From Cymbomonas tetramitiformis (Eukaryota; Chlorophyta; Pyramimonadophyceae; Pyramimonadales; Pyramimonadaceae), in contig LGRX02024659.1 in assembly GCA_001247695.2 (NCBI GenBank), positions 1-64,000 of the forward strand: a DNA stretch of 64,000 nt, read 5' to 3'. A program made the translations under genes and the position numbers. Positions 37,801 through 42,226 of the stretch are shown here, one piece after another (position 1 is the stretch's first letter; each line of letters opens with the position of its first letter). Under the pieces are notes generated by a model that saw nothing but the letters and a program-made list of their open reading frames with translations, did not search any database and had not been told where the DNA came from.

Positions 37801-37904
37801 AAAACGACAGCGCAGAGAAAGCCCGCAGTTTGACTGACACCGAGCGGCGAGAGAGACAGCCTGCTACACGCTTGCCTGACAGCCGGCGGCAAGTGGCAGC
37901 GCAT
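1602..37904 (-). CDS. Very large multi-exon membrane protein gene (or a few adjacent genes), unknown family
   Basis: On the minus strand, short exons with convincing codon content recur every few hundred bases and are bounded by AG and GT. Several neighbouring junctions keep frame. In order the product would have an N-terminal segment, a membrane helix, a long ectodomain with many Asn-X-Ser/Thr sequons, a second membrane helix followed by a Lys-rich juxtamembrane run, cytosolic helices, at least three more hydrophobic segments, then a very long Leu/Ala-rich helical part. The overall plan recalls a channel- or receptor-like protein with a helical-repeat tail, but no diagnostic motif was recognised. 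A boundary between separate genes within this span cannot be excluded; the first ATG is near 37904 and the true stop was not located. Confidence 0.5.
1985..2080. repeat. 16-bp minisatellite
   Basis: Unit GGGACACGTGGAGGAT, five to six copies in an intron of the minus-strand gene. Confidence 0.9.
2228..2326 (-). CDS. Large gene exon, helical tail
   Basis: Acceptor CCTGCAG and donor CAG/GTCGCT bound exactly 33 codons, MWEQLLLDLMQQGLVPAGCY.., two short amphipathic helices. Confidence 0.6.
3570..3740 (-). CDS. Large gene exon, helical tail (edges approximate)
   Basis: Frame encodes LLEQCVHELVKEMGLREDDA, VARQVVRTALLAARGELAPA and AELITQHCAG. Codon content good; no strong donor fixed. Confidence 0.45.
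4452..4669 (-). CDS. Large gene exon, Gly/Ala-rich
   Basis: Acceptor GGCTGGCAG and donor GAG/GTACGC bound 218 bp: DLVRHSAVTRSTTSLIFYGG, ARGLGALNIIAGAAHAPAML and VAMGLTGFFSGSSFNALRLS. More hydrophobic than neighbouring tail exons. Confidence 0.6.
5200..5525. repeat. 42-bp minisatellite, about eight copies
   Basis: Unit TTCAATACCCGTGATCCTAT plus GGTCAGTAATGCTGGCCTGT and two bases, with copies 85-95% alike, in intronic DNA. Confidence 0.85.
5755..6060 (-). CDS. Large gene exon(s), helical tail (edges approximate)
   Basis: Frame encodes EQLRVVMALETLLRLSTAEV, then VLKEPELETLKAQLKSQRSS and VKPKIVSSMIATLRPEVPAP. It may be two exons. Helical content matches the rest of the tail. Confidence 0.5.
6290..6475. 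repeat. 20-bp minisatellite, about nine copies
   Basis: Unit ACCCCGGCAGGCTTCCAGGG with G/A change at one site, nine tandem copies. Open on the minus strand as Pro/Gly/Glu-rich repeat, but lacking exon signals. Confidence 0.9.
7313..7682. repeat. AT-rich foldback element, ~133-bp arms
   Basis: Arms 7313-7446 and 7550-7682 are about 93% reverse-complementary. Each arm itself contains two copies of GGTGGTGAACTTATCATATT-like sequence followed by TTGTAC. The AT-rich block stands out in GC-rich surroundings. The loop holds further GTTCTGAG/CTCAGAAC pairing. It resembles a MITE; no target duplication was resolved. Confidence 0.85.
7771..8100 (-). CDS. Large gene exon, helical tail
   Basis: Acceptor CGAGCCTCAG and donor CAG/GTGCCT bound exactly 110 codons: VLAGALAAALNGKRAENAEV, AEMYLNCLYFASGTRLTQAC, VQAFSALTAIAVGNFEEFAH and DDGRALIRQVLGKPQ. 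All helical; Ala/Leu-rich. Confidence 0.7.
9045..9132. repeat. 22-bp minisatellite, four copies
   Basis: Unit TCTGGACGCCAAGTGGCATG plus two bases, four near-identical copies ahead of the exon region at 8.8 kb. Confidence 0.85.
9870..10021 (-). CDS. Large gene exon, helical tail
   Basis: Acceptor ending CTCAG at 10022 and donor AAG/GTGAGC bound 152 bp encoding DEVLFDKKMSFGPRFSDEEE.. and LLDWLMSVVRSLGQWRQADD. Confidence 0.65.
10238..10540. repeat. Perfect 125-bp inverted repeat with 53-bp loop
   Basis: Arm 10238-10362 is the exact reverse complement of 10416-10540, with no insertions; the sum of paired coordinates is constant. The loop is 10363-10415 and itself holds AACAACGAAG..GTTGTTGTT. 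It lies in an intron of the minus-strand gene. Perfect arms imply recent origin or ongoing conversion. No clear target duplication. Confidence 0.9.
11527..11885 (-). CDS. Large gene exon, helical tail (5' edge approximate)
   Basis: Encodes MLACLLPEVLPRQLLPLANR, DLPTAGAVIRLSHRHLPTIQ and ISLGDFCKTALLYHSCDVNS, ending LQ before donor GTGCCC at 11526. The ISLGDFCKTALLYHS phrase resembles FPLTNFCKLVKV in the exon at 12.1 kb, suggesting an internal repeat. Confidence 0.6.
12084..12545 (-). CDS. Large gene exon, longest of the helical tail
   Basis: Acceptor GGACTGACAG and donor CAG/GTGCTG bound exactly 154 codons. It opens EVQEAEIEEGMDIDKGALEA and continues LVRTAIALKQGRNRSLRGAL, WAVVIDSLMALAGRGQLLDL and FPLTNFCKLVKVNSDLAGGL. 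This regular series of paired helices is the best sample for a structure search. Confidence 0.75.
14465..14690 (-). CDS. Large gene exon, helical tail (edges approximate)
   Basis: Frame encodes AETAKVSKKVNALGSDAQWQ, KGLLDKCSVSRLQSLTDCEA and WEVPREFLRALCGLPKPAG. Codon content and helical periodicity match the neighbours. Confidence 0.5.
14802..15083 (-). CDS. Large gene exon, helical tail
   Basis: Acceptor ACGGCTCAG and donor AAG/GTGCGC bound exactly 94 codons: EAQWEQVREILGTVKGVVRL.., LAKAIRSSSRGAQGVLAEME.., LLAKLFGTTPLATVERLRDH. Amphipathic helices throughout. Confidence 0.7.
16250..16615 (-). CDS. Large gene exon(s), helical tail with Lys-rich linker
   Basis: Continuous frame: GEFTVLVEKGMPGLVTRLRM, LPTGVALLVLLAKGHKWTLS, a basic EKEKEKTTPVGR linker, then AALKGQFTPAKDLKTEVNEL. 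Codon content is good. It may comprise two exons with a short in-frame intron. A 12-bp GTCGCGCAGGGG repeat lies just beyond at 16195-16250. Confidence 0.5.
17655..17955 (-). CDS. Large gene exon, helical tail (5' edge approximate)
   Basis: Encodes LASFTVTLAVDETVVNATYV.., then AGIVLLSKGVQGPGVSSAAV and MQFLVSLLMQRVTG, ending CCCCAG before donor GTACGC. Pattern suits armadillo-like helices. Confidence 0.55.
18020..18115. repeat. 28-bp minisatellite, three copies
   Basis: Unit CAGCCTGGAGGGACGCAGCG plus CCACAGAG, three tandem copies with one or two changes each, in an intron of the minus-strand gene. Confidence 0.8.
18708..18942 (-). CDS. Large gene exon, helical tail
   Basis: Acceptor TGCATCAG and donor CAG/GTAGCA bound 235 bp, encoding TLFPDEKVKHEELMLLLEVG and ELHKIHLIAKSCLRIVYAQP, typical of an all-helical solenoid. 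Confidence 0.65.
19505..20290. repeat. Long-unit minisatellite, about six copies of ~126-140 bp
   Basis: The phrase TATCCTTGG..CCGACTCCTTTGGCA followed by GCAGAAGACCGGCTGCACT and TTCAGCACACACTTCGGGAC recurs from about 19511, 19648, 19831, 19970, 20089 and 20217. Copies are 85-95% alike by eye. It fills an intron of the minus-strand gene. One or two early copies are shorter or diverged. Confidence 0.85.
20570..20790 (-). CDS. Large gene exon, helical tail (edges approximate)
   Basis: Open frame AVAGLLVTLFYPLEIYKGE.. then LTKNISELAEAAGLPAAVIQ, amphipathic helices with no stop and GC-rich third positions. Splice sites lie near both ends but were not fixed. Confidence 0.5.
21397..21618 (-). CDS. 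Large gene exon, helical tail
   Basis: Acceptor CGCCAG and donor CAG/GTAAGC bound exactly 74 codons beginning VRAIVERKLAELQGQDGDKA, then an Ala/Leu-rich helix. It lies next to the CCCCATCAGGTGCG minisatellite. Confidence 0.65.
21618..21835. repeat. CCCCATCAGGTGCGC minisatellite
   Basis: Irregular tandem copies of a 15-18 base unit, CCCCATCAGGTGCGCC with ATCAG/AACAG variants, directly upstream of the exon at 21397-21618. Confidence 0.85.
21989..22237 (-). CDS. Large gene exon with paired membrane helices
   Basis: Acceptor CGCAACAG and donor AAG/GTGGGC bound 249 bp (83 codons). The sequence has two long hydrophobic runs around CYAAAAVMLIFGYSFYIFLV and FLAYASAVLSLFGYITV, separated by LNPDQ, then basic KYNSLSTFRSTFKGK. 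This is probably the last pair of membrane helices before the helical tail. Confidence 0.7.
22476..22544 (+). tRNA. tRNA or tRNA pseudogene with unusual anticodon loop
   Basis: A 69-base cloverleaf: 7-bp acceptor stem GGCGCAA/TTGCGCC, D arm GTGT..ACAT with AGTGGTA loop, anticodon stem CTCGT/ACGGG, T arm CGGGTT-like with GGTTCAATTCC B box, then TTTT as Pol III terminator. The anticodon loop reads CATGTAC, giving UGU (Thr) by position, but base 33 is A instead of the near-universal U. It could therefore be a decayed tRNA or a tRNA-derived repeat head. It lies in an intron of the minus-strand gene, on the opposite strand. Confidence 0.65.
23025..23258 (-). CDS. Large gene exon with membrane segment (5' edge uncertain)
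   Basis: Reads ..VCVQSRDQVTTHYFQITDLL, WVYNSPWWASALMAYCDVYR and VVASLAIFSHYATLTAYQ, ending CAG before GTCCCC. Aromatic-rich with one clear hydrophobic helix. It is the first exon after the intron that carries the LTR element. The acceptor may be at AAACGAAG or within the next 40 bases. Confidence 0.6.
23306..23698 (-). repeat. 3' LTR of the minus-strand retrotransposon
   Basis: 393 bp; 3' relative to the gag ORF. It begins TAGGAATGAGC and ends TCACTTTTCCTA on the plus strand, giving 6-bp inverted ends. It includes short tandem AGAATGACAGATGACTGAT-like units near 23600-23690. Confidence 0.95.
23743..25713 (-). CDS. Gag-like polyprotein with degenerate copia-type protease region
   Basis: This 656-codon ORF (ATG at 25713) fills the element. 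Residues about 45-75 contain a Gln/Glu-rich helix, residues 100-330 an alpha-helical capsid-like region, and CAVCSGEHTSESC a zinc knuckle with spacing C-x2-C-x3-H-x4-C, one shorter than usual. Further on, QYVPDSPFNILSAVYF matches the conserved end of copia aspartic proteases (..VPDLPFNLLSV..). At the expected active site DSGA/DSGT, the sequence reads YDCMAT, so the Asp stays but the motif is altered. The last 65 residues look out of character, and another frame is open at 24008-23769, so a late frameshift is possible. It probably makes particles with pol supplied by a partner element. Confidence 0.85.
   Translation of the reverse strand: MSGQIPDIYTIYKHTRSQRFQFSDMQEASEQKYNPEQSTSQSREDQLSQLLVRQMEMMEVITRRLAAAEQKQVETSAETLITTDNAPKVVHSVLKSLGSVSKYSGNERNQYEAWTRFSTQLESAVSFYSELKELVSTEKSISDVANMKDLADMTPATNPFADEVPRPESIITIQGSATVASSVLSAILIQVTTGDAFDLVRRCGNDGVKAYRKLRARVEPQLFGQLASYMTRMTRLCVNSTSDPVKQLSAFADIQSSLSRYGGERLDERTIEVLTLAFAVSALPSDYATVVAALGQEAKPTFELLMQRCDYFFVNVLQQKNPTQYAAAAQDTDTAAVAKSLQADRQRQAEEKKKNDGKLLVCAVCSGEHTSESCWLLHPEKMEEFIKRNPAREVECRETYAKRKKRHLELQSDKAVETVAAAVSSTAEKMTDEEIWEAEEHDEVPVACPVVQHCGDQREAYTADALQQRVLHYDCMATKNVFNDLRFFEGNTVCAEKAVNFQVMAGKMTTSKGAGVVRVNLWNHATGKLDVLSVEAQYVPDSPFNILSAVYFEDKFDLYGQQLHRELISASGSSRYNLVRDGRKFILPESFAAEAQSQYSRTFFKAAEDGYRERRAGCTLRDGSRQCTHGQSTRRVRLSQAGGQSCSMRLLCGEAG
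25746..25759 (-). other. Primer-binding site complementary to half tRNA-iMet
   Basis: Plus-strand bases read GTGGGCCCATAACC, the anticodon stem-loop of plant-type initiator Met tRNA up to about position 40, directly abutting the 5' LTR. This fits priming by an internally cut 5' tRNA half, as known for Drosophila copia and yeast Ty5. Confidence 0.85.
25760..26152 (-). repeat. 5' LTR of the minus-strand retrotransposon
   Basis: 393 bp, the same length as the partner at 23306, with differences such as GAGC/GGGC and GGATATC/GGATATT. Transcription should start here and run leftward. Confidence 0.95.
26200..26316 (-). CDS. Large gene exon with membrane segment, next to LTR insertion
   Basis: Acceptor CTCCGACAG and donor AAG/GTGCTG bound exactly 39 codons, GHFLNEIVIVTYTACANMIL.. 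through GDGFLK. The hydrophobic stretch suggests a membrane helix. The LTR element at 23306-26152 lies in the intron just downstream, about 42 bases after the donor. Confidence 0.65.
27302..27596 (-). CDS. Large gene exon, acidic cytosolic region
   Basis: Acceptor GTGCGGCAG and donor GTGTAC bound 295 bp encoding VYCMQSTFDDDYIFLVDLEE.., an acidic amphipathic region, and a helix ending SLQYW. A further small exon at about 27015-27110 (YKFDSTLCRTTEPTISSRWY..) lies downstream. Confidence 0.6.
27892..28146 (-). CDS. Large gene exon, cytosolic
   Basis: Acceptor GCGCTTGCAG precedes LRTMVLRDKAVEDVCKQFGV and RMTNDSTIMVRKLQWRPTQD. The preceding part at about 28350-28560 (AAYETFCLQFG..) probably joins directly. 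The 3' end is approximate; a GTTTGG donor at 27891 is possible. Confidence 0.55.
28858..29007 (-). CDS. Large gene exon, charged cytosolic helix
   Basis: Acceptor GGGCGCCCAG and donor CAG/GTGCGC bound 150 bp encoding TKVEQAKAAKLAEARKRAKK and then WEDIFEFLRYQ. The first half is a probable coiled coil. Confidence 0.65.
29319..29655 (-). CDS. Large gene exon with second membrane helix
   Basis: Acceptor TTGAGCAG and donor GTGCGG bound a 337-bp exon. It encodes NDDRVYVNNRISKSSDGITY, then a long hydrophobic helix (LVFLLSIVLGTVGGLATTWV), then HYQKKKAEELAKMAALERTK. The change from sequon-rich exons to a Lys-rich coiled stretch places the following part in the cytosol. Confidence 0.7.
30625..30835 (-). 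CDS. Large gene exon(s), ectodomain, edges approximate
   Basis: Open frame with natural codon content: ALIRIDLDGPGQDIGEWLL.. then VTDPSIMGLVSATLLYPRWELGA. Flanking splice sites were not fixed. A further fragment at about 30180-30290 (ICPYTGPITEVDSLGVVSDL..) probably belongs to the same domain. Confidence 0.45.
31669..31847 (-). CDS. Large gene exon, ectodomain
   Basis: Acceptor GGCATGACAG and donor GTCGGG bound 179 bp giving VATNTTTEVTTNSSVCKGI.. and LYLTVNASSGTG, with several sequons. It resembles the exons at 33.1 and 32.5 kb in style (one or two Cys, Thr/Asn-rich), suggesting repeated extracellular modules. Confidence 0.6.
32467..32590 (-). CDS. Large gene exon, ectodomain
   Basis: Acceptor CATGACGCAG and donor GTAATAGG bound 124 bp encoding VQYGIVNDVYCFSAPNVTG.. 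with three or four sequons (NVT, NVT, NTT) and two Cys. Composition matches the neighbouring ectodomain exons. Confidence 0.6.
33016..33225 (-). CDS. Large gene exon, N-glycosylation-rich ectodomain
   Basis: After acceptor CTGCCGCAG the exon encodes LNTSLAGFNSTGGLDNSTGG.. and a Cys, then VVFLTTGYELWVSDPG.. It carries four sequons (NTS, NST, NST, NGT). The short repeat GGLDNSTGGLDN suggests local tandem duplication. The donor GTGTGTGCC is weaker than others. Confidence 0.55.
34355..34540. repeat. 42-bp minisatellite, four copies
   Basis: Unit TGCGCAATGCTCCCTGGGGC followed by CATGCCACTTCCCGGCTCGC and two bases, four nearly identical copies. Confidence 0.9.
34535..34643 (-). CDS. Large gene exon beside minisatellite
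   Basis: Acceptor TTGCCGCAG precedes NVRYHNVMVMLENGVVELEE.., which runs directly into the 42-bp minisatellite at 34355-34540. The donor is probably at the repeat edge, so the 3' end is approximate. Confidence 0.45.
34922..35095 (-). CDS. Large gene exon (5' edge uncertain)
   Basis: An open stretch of about 57 codons, QVVLQHEGDAGDAGVGFVL.. to PVTVHFQ, ends at a canonical CAG/GTGAGT donor (34921-34916). The alternating hydrophobic pattern suggests beta structure. The acceptor could be at either of two AGs near 35080-35095. Confidence 0.5.
35237..35309 (-). CDS. Large gene exon
   Basis: Acceptor CTGCATTGCAG and donor GTAAGCGC flank 73 bp encoding NDLVHELTVRAGTRGLPAM.. A good donor and codon content support it. 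The exon that should link it to 35669 was not resolved. Confidence 0.55.
35535..35662. repeat. 47-bp minisatellite, about three copies
   Basis: Unit CGTCACTACCCGAAGTGCGC then TGTACCCAGCCCACACACAC and seven bases, ending at the donor of the exon at 35669. Confidence 0.85.
35669..35877 (-). CDS. Large gene exon, Cys-containing ectodomain
   Basis: Acceptor GGGCGCAG and donor GTGAGG bound 209 bp that continue phase 0 from the preceding exon. The product has four closely placed Cys (ACSC..PPSC) and ends PPDPSENSAIL, compatible with a disulphide-bonded extracellular module. Confidence 0.55.
36023..36075 (-). CDS. Large gene short exon with NHT sequon
   Basis: Between acceptor GCTGTTCAG and donor GTAGGG, 53 bp fit the phase left by the preceding exon and give GWIVCEQNHTGGGQ.., with one N-glycosylation sequon. 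Phase agreement on both sides supports the call; the small size leaves some doubt. Confidence 0.5.
36782..36878 (-). CDS. Large gene exon, ectodomain start
   Basis: Acceptor CATCTGCAG and donor GGTGAGTCC flank 97 bp encoding FPPTTDLVILRVESG.. with a beta-strand-like pattern. It continues the membrane exon in phase 0 and ends in phase 1. Confidence 0.65.
37035..37193 (-). CDS. Large gene exon with first membrane helix
   Basis: Acceptor ..GATGTGGCAG precedes an in-frame 53-codon exon ending ACCAG before GTGCAG. It encodes a basic stretch (RRVRRYR) followed by a strongly hydrophobic segment (LWSVFITLLLYAGTLFLLL), which fits a signal-anchor helix with the downstream part outside the cell or in the lumen. 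Confidence 0.7.
37617..37904 (-). CDS. Large gene, first coding exon found
   Basis: ATG at 37904 opens a 96-codon exon ending GGGGAG before a strong donor GTAAGT (37616-37611). It begins MRCHLPPAVRQAC and has a hydrophobic GFLCAVVF stretch near residue 33, then a charged region. It ends in phase 0 and joins the next exon in phase 0 without a stop. An upstream non-ATG extension is possible, but this is the first ATG in frame. Confidence 0.6.
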
Positions 37905-38966
37905 CGAGCATTTGGCTGAGGAACGTTTCGTCAATGCGACGTCACCATGGCTGGGAAGATACCTCCAGGCTCGTCGGTGCGTCTGTTTCGGAGTCGGCTA
38001 AATAGTTGTTTAACATAACAGCTGATCCGGCTGTTTTCCATCTTCGCGTGAACGCCTTCGCAAAACCGGATGGCCACATTGCGTGCGATAGTGATCTGGC
38101 CTTGCGGTTGGCAATTAGCGCGGCTACGCCTTTCCCGGGGAAGTGGCGCATGAAGTTATGCCCTGCATTTTGTTGCCAGTTTCTCTACGCAAGATGAAGT
38201 GAGCCAAGAAGCAGCTATACGCGTCAGAAATGAAATCAAGGGGAGGTGAGCACTTGCATCCTGCAGAGGCATCGTCGCCTCAATGGGCTCCGCAAGATCA
38301 GCATACACGCACAGCCTTGGCTCACGAGATGAGCGTAGAAACGCCCATTGGCAATTGTCTGTAGCGAAATTCCGCGTCGCACTAAGCATGCACATTGTCA
38401 CATCTTCCTCTAGTGTCGATGCAGCGTTTAATTGGGTGTGCACCCCCCCTGACGAACGAAAATGTTTGAAATAGCTTCTGCTTGAACTTCGAACTTCGAA
38501 CTGTATACATCATTCGAGGAGTTCTGATAGACTCAGCAGCACAACGCAAACACGATATCGTAAGTATTTTTCATAAAGAATGTACATTTTCTCGCGTTTC
38601 TCCGTTCTATCGTACATGATATCATACCCCATGCTGTTCTCAACTTCTCGTGGCAATGGCAGTCGGTCACGAGAATCAATTTTTCGCAGTCATGAGTCAA
38701 TTTTGTTTTCCACTTCATCTTTTGCCCCATCTGAGACAAAGAATGCTTTGTGGTCATGACATGACAAATGACATGACATCACATCACATCATCATCACAT
38801 CACATGATCATGACATGACAGGCGATCGCCGCGCCGATCGGGTGCCCTCGTCGTCGTGTCACGTATATCGTATTGCACGCGAAGGGGCTCGGGCTAGGGC
38901 TCGGGCTATTGGAATTCTAATTAGTACTAGGCGGATCGATCTCAAAAAGAGATCTCCACTACGTAG
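37905..38966. other. Upstream region of the large gene, no gene seen
   Basis: Composition shifts from GC-rich to AT-richer here. Contains a CATCACATCACATGATCATG-type simple repeat at 38752-38820. Short ORFs only. The promoter of the minus-strand gene would lie at its left end, but no specific element was recognised. Confidence 0.5.
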
Positions 38967-39759
38967 AAACGCTCATTCGAAAAAATGACGGAGAATGGCC
39001 CTCCTGAATGCAACGGAGCTATAAATCGGGGAACGGTTCAGAAATCGTCCACGATGGCAGATCGCGAATTTCAGTCGTTCGATTTTCCCGATTTTGCCGT
39101 TCTGGTTTTTCTTCGCTGAGTAAGCGTTTATTCCTCTCTCGCAAAACTTACGGGCTGAGTCTCACTGCTTGTTTGACCGTGTATATTACATGAAAAACAT
39201 GGTACTAAGCATGTGTATGCATCAAGTGATGATACCAAGACTGTTAGTACCAAGTAGGTACCAACAATCTGAGGATCAGCTAACGCATTCTTTACATTTT
39301 CAGAATCCACTCAAGCGGGCTACTTGCGCCCGGTTGCGGGATATATGTTTTCACGTAAAAAGGGATTCGCCCAGGGATTCGCCCCTATAACTTTCGCCTC
39401 GCTGCCCGTATTAACAAAATAGGTACGGTTTTGGAATGCTGAGGCACTTGCGCATCGATTGCACTCATCCGATATACCCCACGAGCGGGTGGGGTATAGC
39501 GGATGCTCGATTGAGCGTTCGGAGGGTTGAGCGAACCAAATCACACGCAATTCTAAGATTTGCTTCAGTTCTTGCAACTTTACAACAACTGAACAGCGTA
39601 CACCTACCGATATGCTTCCTTAGACGCATACCAGTAGGTCTGAAAAGACCCCGAGCGGAAAAAATGATTTTTGCGGTCACGAAGTGATGCCCAAACCCTG
39701 AATTTCCGATCCCGCGGCTCCGTTGCTAAAATCTCCGTCATTTTTTCGAATGACCGTTT
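38967..39759. mobile_element. 793-bp TIR element without clear coding, TSD GTAG
   Basis: The left end AAACGCTCATTCGAAAAAAT.. and the right end (reverse complement AAACGGTCATTCGAAAAAAT..) match over about 30 bp, with weaker pairing continuing to GCAACGGAGC. The direct repeat GTAG flanks both sides (38963-38966, 39760-39763). It has no long ORF, so it is a MITE-like non-autonomous element. It holds an internal hairpin TATACCCCA..GGTGGGGTATA near 39474-39499. Confidence 0.75.
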
Positions 39760-39943
39760 GTAGGCCATCTGACCGTAGGATCATGTGCGCGACAGTGCTT
39801 CGCTTTTTGCTTCCCAACATGCCATGCCATAACGCGAGGGTGGCGTCGCGATAAATGTACGCGACTGCAGTGGCACTGTCATCGTTAGCGTCTGGCGATC
39901 GTGAGATCGGAAGTTCGTCTGTGTCGCCCTTTGCTGATTAAGT

Positions 39944-39976
39944 AAGGTAAGGTAAGGTAAGGTAAGGTAAGGTAAT
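39944..39976. repeat. GGTAA pentanucleotide microsatellite
   Basis: Six uninterrupted AGGTA/GGTAA units upstream of the hydrolase gene. Confidence 0.95.
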
Positions 39977-40318
39977 TTGGTCCGGTTCCAAATCATAAGG
40001 AGCAGAGGTATGTATATATTTAAAAATAAAACCATACTGTAATCAAATAAAAACAAAAAGCGAAAACTCTTCGACACGACATCCACAGTTCGAGTTGGGA
40101 GACTGTTGGGAGTGCCGAACGAAACTCTCGAGTGAGAATTAGACACCCGGATTTGTAATGCCATAGACCTGAAGTTTATCCGCGCTGAAACTGCCGCGAA
40201 TGTGCCCACGAATGTCTTGCTTGGAGGTTGGCTTTTAATAGGTCTGCTGTGGAGCACGAAGGACCACACGCCATCATTAGTTATCATCATCCGCCGCTGC
40301 GTCACTCCGAGTGGCCCC

Positions 40319-41464
40319 ATGGCGAAAAACGATGTGGTCCAACTGGGGAAAGAGAGCGAACCACCTCGACGCCTTGCGAAAGCTTTCGCATTTGGTCTGG
40401 GGGCCATGTTTGGCATAGCTAGGGGTCCCATGTTTATCTCAATGCCCATCCTCGGCTTCATGGCTCTATCAACGCAAAGCGTAGGCTTGATCTGCCAGGC
40501 CTTCCGCTGGGTCTGCCGGTGCTGCCGCGGTTATGGGCAGGGCGACACTGAGGTGCTGCGCACGCCCGAGGCGGCCTTCCAGGGCCTGGAAGACTACCCG
40601 TTCGCACCTCACTACTTTGACCACAATGGCATGCGGCTGCATTACGTCGATGAGGGCCCCGAGGGCGCGGCAGACGTTGTTGTTTTGATTCACGGGATGC
40701 CCGCTTATTCGTTTTGCTACCGCAAGCTGATCCCCGTCCTCGTGGCCGAGGGTCACCGCGTGCTGGCCCTCGACTTCCTGGGATGCGGCAAGAGCGACAA
40801 GCCGGCCGACGAATCTGTGTTCACGTTCGATAGGCACGTTTCTTCTATAGCAGCGTTGGTCGCGCATGTGGAGATCACCACACCCAAAGTGACGCTCGTG
40901 ATTCACGACTGGGGCAGCATGATCGGCCAGGCGGCGCTGCCGACGCTCGACGGCACCCTCAAGCGCCTGGTCATCCTCAACGCCTTCGCGGGGCCTGGGC
41001 TCTTCAACTACCTCGGTTGGATGCTTTTCAAAGTCTGGCAGGGTTTGGTGCGCGTTCTGGGTCACGCCATCCCTGTAGGGCCGTTGAATGCGGCCGACGC
41101 GGGCGGGCCGAGCAAGGTAAGCTACGGGGCCGAGGTCGCATATGACGCGCCATATCCGAACGGCAAATACAAGGGGATCATGGCCGTGTGGCCACTCCTG
41201 TACAACAATAAAAGCGGGGTTCTAAAGCAGTACAGGGATGCACTCGAGTGGTCGAAGGCGAACCTTACGGTGCATATCCTGGTCGCCTTCGGTGACGAGG
41301 ACCTCATCCTCAATCTCGACTACGCGTTCCCCATCTTCAAACAAGTGTACGCACGCGCTCAGTCATTTGAGCGCGTCGCCATTCCATGCGCCGGTCACTT
41401 TCCGATGGAAGAGAATTGTCCGGCCGTGGAATCCGCCTTGATCGACTTCATGCGTAAGACCTAA
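40319..41464 (+). CDS. Haloalkane dehalogenase-like alpha/beta hydrolase
   Basis: A single open frame of 381 codons from ATGGCGAAAAACG (good start context); the frame is open 39 codons upstream but has no earlier ATG. An N-terminal hydrophobic stretch (FAFGLGAMFGIARGPMFISM and on, ending CRCCRG) may anchor it to a membrane. The hydrolase domain follows: oxyanion HGMPAYSFCYRK, then LDFLGCGKSDKP, the nucleophile Asp in HDWGSMIG, an acid region around VAFGDEDLI, and the catalytic His in CAGHFPMEE. This layout fits haloalkane dehalogenases, which hydrolyse carbon-halogen bonds. Residues that select halide cannot be verified here, so another hydrolase activity is possible. It has no introns, unlike the GC-rich gene to the left, and sits among transposons, so horizontal gain or retrocopying is possible. 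Confidence 0.85.
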   Translation: MAKNDVVQLGKESEPPRRLAKAFAFGLGAMFGIARGPMFISMPILGFMALSTQSVGLICQAFRWVCRCCRGYGQGDTEVLRTPEAAFQGLEDYPFAPHYFDHNGMRLHYVDEGPEGAADVVVLIHGMPAYSFCYRKLIPVLVAEGHRVLALDFLGCGKSDKPADESVFTFDRHVSSIAALVAHVEITTPKVTLVIHDWGSMIGQAALPTLDGTLKRLVILNAFAGPGLFNYLGWMLFKVWQGLVRVLGHAIPVGPLNAADAGGPSKVSYGAEVAYDAPYPNGKYKGIMAVWPLLYNNKSGVLKQYRDALEWSKANLTVHILVAFGDEDLILNLDYAFPIFKQVYARAQSFERVAIPCAGHFPMEENCPAVESALIDFMRKT

Positions 41465-42034
41465 CGCTGCCATCCAGGGCGGTGGTGCAGGTTCGCGACG
41501 GTACTTAGAAACCTTTACGCGCCACAACATGAGCCAATATCAAAGCAGTAGCCAGGCTTGGGCAAGAGTTTGGATATCCTCCTATGACAACACTTTCCGC
41601 CAGTTCCGTTTCCATGACTAGCCGACAACCAAGAATCACAATTGTGGAACAGCCCAAGTTGTATTACGGTAGTTTGTCTACTCCTATCCTGCATGCCCGT
41701 CACTTTGCCAACATCACAGCCACACTCACTTAGCCAACATTATAAATTCCATTTTGTTGTTGGAGATAAGTGCATGGCCATCACTTACTATTCGAGGAAA
41801 ACGATAACGCATCAATGCCGCACTTGCCGTTGCCGTTGCATTCGCGGTTTTCTTGGATTTGCACTTTTGCAGCAAGACACCGTAATACTCTCACTTAGCC
41901 CCGAGCACGTTTCGCGTTTTTTTTGCCCATTCTTCTTTTTCGGTTTTCGTGTAAGACCCCTATTTTTCGCGTATTTTTGGCACGAATTTCATTGTCCGTA
42001 GGGATTTAAAAAAATAAAAAACGGAAGTTGTTCG
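41465..42034. other. Intergenic, no gene seen
   Basis: AT-rich DNA between the hydrolase stop and the LTR element. It would contain the hydrolase 3' UTR; no polyadenylation signal or ORF was convincing. Confidence 0.5.
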
Positions 42035-42226
42035 TGCTGGATTCAGTGACCCGTAGGTCATAACTTACTCTGACTCCCGATAGTTGTACCAGTACTCGTA
42101 CAGTACTAGGTGACAGATACCTAGGTCACAGACCGCCTTATATTCGTTTAACTCTTATAATCAGTTTACACTTGTATGAAAAGTATTCAGTGACCCCCCG
42201 ATATAATACGTATATTATATCTCACA
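42035..42226 (+). repeat. 5' LTR of the plus-strand retrotransposon
   Basis: 192 bp, TG..CA ends. Contains short inverted motifs such as TCGTACAGTAC and the AT-rich end CGATATAATACGTATATTAT. Confidence 0.93.

Noticed and set aside
38156..38443. Possible degenerate copia RNase H fragment on the minus strand
   Set aside because: Only a vague resemblance (YADLAEP.., ISFLTRIAASW); no catalytic motif, so not listed.
40202..40318. Longer start for the hydrolase
   Set aside because: The extra 39 codons begin with GTG and contain no ATG; the ATG at 40319 has good context.
39781..40461. 226-codon minus-strand ORF opposite the hydrolase
   Set aside because: It runs through the GGTAA microsatellite (giving LPYLTLPYLT) and is antisense to a well-supported gene.
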